Shown here piece after piece: positions 5,428 through 6,879 of a stretch of 6,879 nucleotides of DNA. Numbering within the stretch: the stretch's first letter is position 1; each line of letters starts with the position of its first letter. Origin of the DNA: Piscirickettsiaceae bacterium (GTDB lineage Bacteria > Pseudomonadota > Gammaproteobacteria > Thiomicrospirales > Thiomicrospiraceae); contig JALUXI010000248.1 of the NCBI GenBank assembly GCA_027019045.1, positions 1-6,879 on the forward strand, in the 5' to 3' direction. The notes under the pieces are model-generated. The model did not search any database. It was given only the letters and a program-made list of their open reading frames with translations, and was not told where the DNA came from. A program made the translations under genes and the position numbers.

Positions 5428-5559
5428 GAATGAATGATCAGAAAAAGAAACAGCGGAAATAATGTGACTATAGAAAGGGGTTATGTACTTATAAAAGGAG
5501 AGAGTAAAGAGGGTAAAGAAGCGATTTTATCTGATTCCCTCGCAGGAGTGTGGGAACGA
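5428..5559. other. Gene-free stretch between the outer-membrane gene and the CRISPR trailer
   Basis: I see no convincing gene here on either strand. It is AT- and purine-rich (runs like AAAAGGAGAGAG) and ends in the small hairpin at 5535-5556. A leftward transcript from the CRISPR array would run into it. Confidence 0.6.
5535..5556. repeat. Small dispersed hairpin (TTCCCACGCT-type), copy 2
   Basis: TTCCC (5535-5539) pairs with GGGAA (5552-5556), and CGC with GTG inside, around an AGGA loop. It is related to the hairpin at 994-1015. It lies just outside the first recognisable degenerate CRISPR repeat and may mark the old edge of the array. Confidence 0.45.
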
Positions 5560-5594
5560 AAGGGGTAAGCCTTTCGGCTGGGGTGTCCTAGGAT
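5560..5594 (-). repeat. Outermost degenerate CRISPR repeat (trailer end)
   Basis: AGCCTTTCGGCT and GGTGTCCTAGGA are preserved, with one substitution between them. The ten bases that would form the crRNA 5' tag (left side here) are largely unrecognisable. Decay at the end farthest from the leader is what arrays normally show. Confidence 0.75.
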
Positions 5595-5679
5595 TTGGGG
5601 ATTGAAAATAGATTGTGCGGGTTGGTTTGACGGCTTTTCCGTGGTCTTAACAGCTCTGACTGCGGGCTTCGCCCTTGCC
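5582..5679. repeat. 98-bp direct repeat, copy A
   Basis: Positions 5582-5679 recur at 5905-6002 with, by eye, only two differences (offset 323 bp). Each copy contains the end of a CRISPR repeat, a 49-nt spacer-like stretch, the first ten bases of the next repeat (GTCTTAACAG) and 26 bases of the hairpin insertion. This shows segmental duplication inside the trailer of the array. Confidence 0.9.
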
Positions 5680-5897
5680 TAAAGGGAGGAGAAGGTTAAG
5701 TGGTTTGGATTCTGTTTTACAAATCCATGGACGGGGCTTTAAGGGGGCAGCTTCGTTGTTGGGCTTTTTGGCAATGGGAAGACCATTACCTGCAAAGCCC
5801 GCCTAGAATCTGCCCCCTTAAACCCCCGCAGAATCTCAAGCCACTTGACCCTCTCCTCCCAAAGGCGCCGAAGTCTCGGCGTCCACCCTTCGGGTGT
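5654..5897. other. 244-nt hairpin-rich insertion splitting a CRISPR repeat (copy A)
   Basis: GTCTTAACAG (5644-5653) is the first part of a repeat and 5898-5917 is its last 20 bases with two changes. The five bases CCTTT that should join them are replaced by 244 nt. From left to right it holds a GGGC-TTC-GCCC hairpin, a long foldback (5677-5866), a GCCGA-AGTC-TCGGC hairpin and a CACCC/GGGTG hairpin. No protein is encoded. Both outer segments are shared with the 66-nt insertion at 5977-6042. Confidence 0.75.
5677..5866. repeat. 190-nt long imperfect foldback
   Basis: Pairing blocks from the outside in are: GGGAGGAGA 5684-5692 with 5852-5860; GGTTAAGTGG 5694-5703 with 5841-5850; GATTCTG 5708-5714 with 5829-5835; TTTAAGGGGGCAG 5738-5750 with 5810-5822 (13 bp perfect), extended by GGGG 5733-5736; GGGCTTT 5761-5767 with 5794-5800; and AATGG 5773-5777 with CCATT 5783-5787 around a 5-nt loop. 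About 20 bases (near 5713-5732) are unpaired on the left arm only. It would fold strongly as RNA from either strand or as single-stranded DNA. Confidence 0.85.
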
Positions 5898-5904
5898 CGG
5901 CTTA

Positions 5905-6002
5905 GGTGTCCTAGGATTTAGGGATTGAAAATAGATTGTGCGGGTTGGTTTGACGGCTTTGCCGTGGTCTTAACAGCTCTGACTGCGGGCTTCGCCCTTG
6001 CC
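5905..6002. repeat. 98-bp direct repeat, copy B
   Basis: Partner of 5582-5679. In this copy ACGGC-TTT-GCCGT is a perfect hairpin, whereas copy A has one mismatch there. Copy B lies next to the array's youngest degenerate repeat. Confidence 0.9.
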
Positions 6003-6042
6003 CTTCGGGCGCCGAAGTCTCGGCGTCCACCCTAACGGGTGT
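5977..6042. other. 66-nt hairpin-rich insertion splitting a CRISPR repeat (copy B)
   Basis: GTCTTAACAG at 5967-5976 and the exact last 20 bases of the repeat at 6043-6062 flank this insertion. It shares 26 nt on the left and about 34 nt on the right with the 244-nt insertion, but the 190-nt foldback is reduced to GCC-CTTC-GGGC. It reads as a chain of short stems. Confidence 0.75.
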
Positions 6043-6814
6043 CGGCTTGGGTGTCCTAGGACATTCAATAGACTTTTGTCCACCACCATGTAGTGTCTTA
6101 ACAGCCTTTCGGCTTGGGTGTCCTAGGACGGCACTGCCGCAACAATTTTTGGCTTTGACAAATGTCTTAACAGCCTTTCGGCTTGGGTGTCCTAGGACTG
6201 TCGTACGTCCGTGCGACTTCTTAAAATAAGTCTTAACAGCCTTTCGGCTTGGGTGTCCTAGGACTTGGAGATGACCTGAAAACAACCATTAAGAAATTGT
6301 CTTAACAGCCTTTCGGCTTGGGTGTCCTAGGACGACCTCCTCTAAGTCTTACCTCTCCAGCCATACGTCTTAACAGCCTTTCGGCTTGGGTGTCCTAGGA
6401 CGGGAGGTATTACCTTTTAATGGGCGTTCGTCCTAGTCTTAACAGCCTTTCGGCTTGGGTGTCCTAGGACTGCATCCTCTAAGGTATTTATAACCATTGA
6501 AGTGTCTTAACAGCCTTTCGGCTTGGGTGTCCTAGGACGTGGACAGAAGTGGTCATCCACTCACCCCTAAACGTCTTAACAGCCTTTCGGCTTGGGTGTC
6601 CTAGGACTGGTCGAGAGTTGCAACAAGGCAAGGCGTTAATCGTCTTAACAGCCTTTCGGCTTGGGTGTCCTAGGACAAGTAATAGCAGAGTCATACGATT
6701 ACTTTGATTTTGTCTTAACAGCCTTTCGGCTTGGGTGTCCTAGGACTCAACAAGCCTTTAGCGAAGAGGCCAAGAGAATGTCTTAACAGCCTTTCGGCTT
6801 GGGTGTCCTAGGAC
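6043..6814 (-). CRISPR. CRISPR array, 11 perfect 35-nt repeats plus one split repeat
   Basis: Identical 35-nt repeats start at 6095, 6164, 6230, 6299, 6367, 6436, 6504, 6573, 6642, 6712 and 6780. The ten spacers between them are 31-35 nt; a further 32-nt spacer (6063-6094) leads to the right half of a split repeat at 6043-6062. I read the array leftward for three reasons. In that sense the repeat opens with the palindrome GTCCTAGGAC, holds the stem AGCC-GAAA-GGCT and ends with GTTAAGAC, an 8-nt tail suitable as a crRNA 5' handle after Cas6 cleavage. The decayed repeats are all on the left. The right side ends in unrelated leader sequence. No two spacers are alike by eye, and none matches another part of the window. 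No cas gene is present. The nearby CARF nuclease makes a type III system the best guess. Confidence 0.97.
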
Positions 6815-6879
6815 TTGTCGTGTATGGTACCTTTATTTTCAATGGGTTGCAATATACTTTTTCGCACTAGATTGTTATT
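6815..6879 (-). promoter_or_regulatory. CRISPR leader with probable promoter (continues past the window)
   Basis: After the repeat ending at 6814 no further repeat appears where the next would begin (about 6848), so this is leader. On the minus strand TTGCAA (6847-6852), a 17-bp spacer and TACCAT (6824-6829) form a plausible sigma-70 promoter. Transcription would start near 6817, almost at the first base of the first repeat. Confidence 0.6.

Noticed and set aside
5582..5897. Retron-like non-coding RNA (short stems, then a long stem)
   Set aside because: The shape is suggestive, but there is no reverse transcriptase gene in the window, no outer a1/a2 inverted repeat pair and no conserved branching guanosine context that I can identify. 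Worth revisiting if an RT lies just beyond the right edge.
5700..5921. Plus-strand 73-residue open frame in the foldback region
   Set aside because: It lies wholly within the inverted-repeat structure, is Pro/Leu/Arg-rich from GC-rich stems, and has no ribosome site.
5654..6042. Integron attC-like sites
   Set aside because: The imperfect foldback is reminiscent, but no paired RYYYAAC and GTTRRRY core sites flank it and no integrase or gene cassette is seen.
5911..6694. Minus-strand open frames in the CRISPR array repeating the peptide VLGHPSRKAVKT
   Set aside because: The peptide is a translation of the CRISPR repeat. The frames stay open only because repeat plus spacer is often 69 nt, a multiple of three. 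No ribosome site or protein-like composition supports them.

Overview
The window looks like a gammaproteobacterial chromosome segment. The truncated gpsA at the left edge is a core gene of proteobacterial type. The rest reads like an accessory defence island: it is more AT-rich in places and is peppered with hairpins, small foldback elements and a CRISPR array. I cannot place the genus from sequence alone.

Layout. (1) 1-797 (+): 3' part of gpsA, followed by a long perfect hairpin terminator (886-934) that can serve both strands. (2) 1024-3125 (-): three tightly spaced co-directional genes. In transcription order they encode a small periplasmic protein, a very acidic repeat-bearing small protein, and a CARF plus PD-(D/E)XK nuclease of the Card1/Can2 (DUF1887) family. 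(3) 3155-3314: a 160-bp foldback (MITE-like) element between divergent genes. (4) 3405-4061 (+): a two-TM protein with a cytosolic SAVED/CARF-like domain, a candidate cyclic-oligonucleotide-gated membrane effector. (5) 4063-5331 (-): a lipoprotein and a small outer-membrane beta-barrel, separated by a terminator and a second, shorter relative of the foldback element. (6) 5560-6062: degenerate CRISPR repeats split by GC-rich hairpin insertions, including a 98-bp segmental duplication and a 190-nt foldback. (7) 6095-6814: eleven identical 35-nt repeats with 31-35 nt spacers. The array is read leftward, with a leader and probable promoter at 6815-6879.

How the parts may work together. Card1/Can2 nucleases and SAVED/CARF membrane proteins are both known classes of cyclic-oligoadenylate effector for type III CRISPR systems. 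The crRNA-sense repeat ends with a stem followed by an 8-nt tail, as Cas6-processed repeats do. No cas10, cas6 or other cas gene lies in the window, so the type III reading rests on the effectors. The missing genes would have to lie beyond an edge or elsewhere in the genome. A 14-bp perfect palindrome occurs twice. One copy is just upstream of the TM-SAVED gene and one is upstream of the outer-membrane protein gene, which suggests a shared regulator linking an effector to an envelope gene. That link is the most original lead here.
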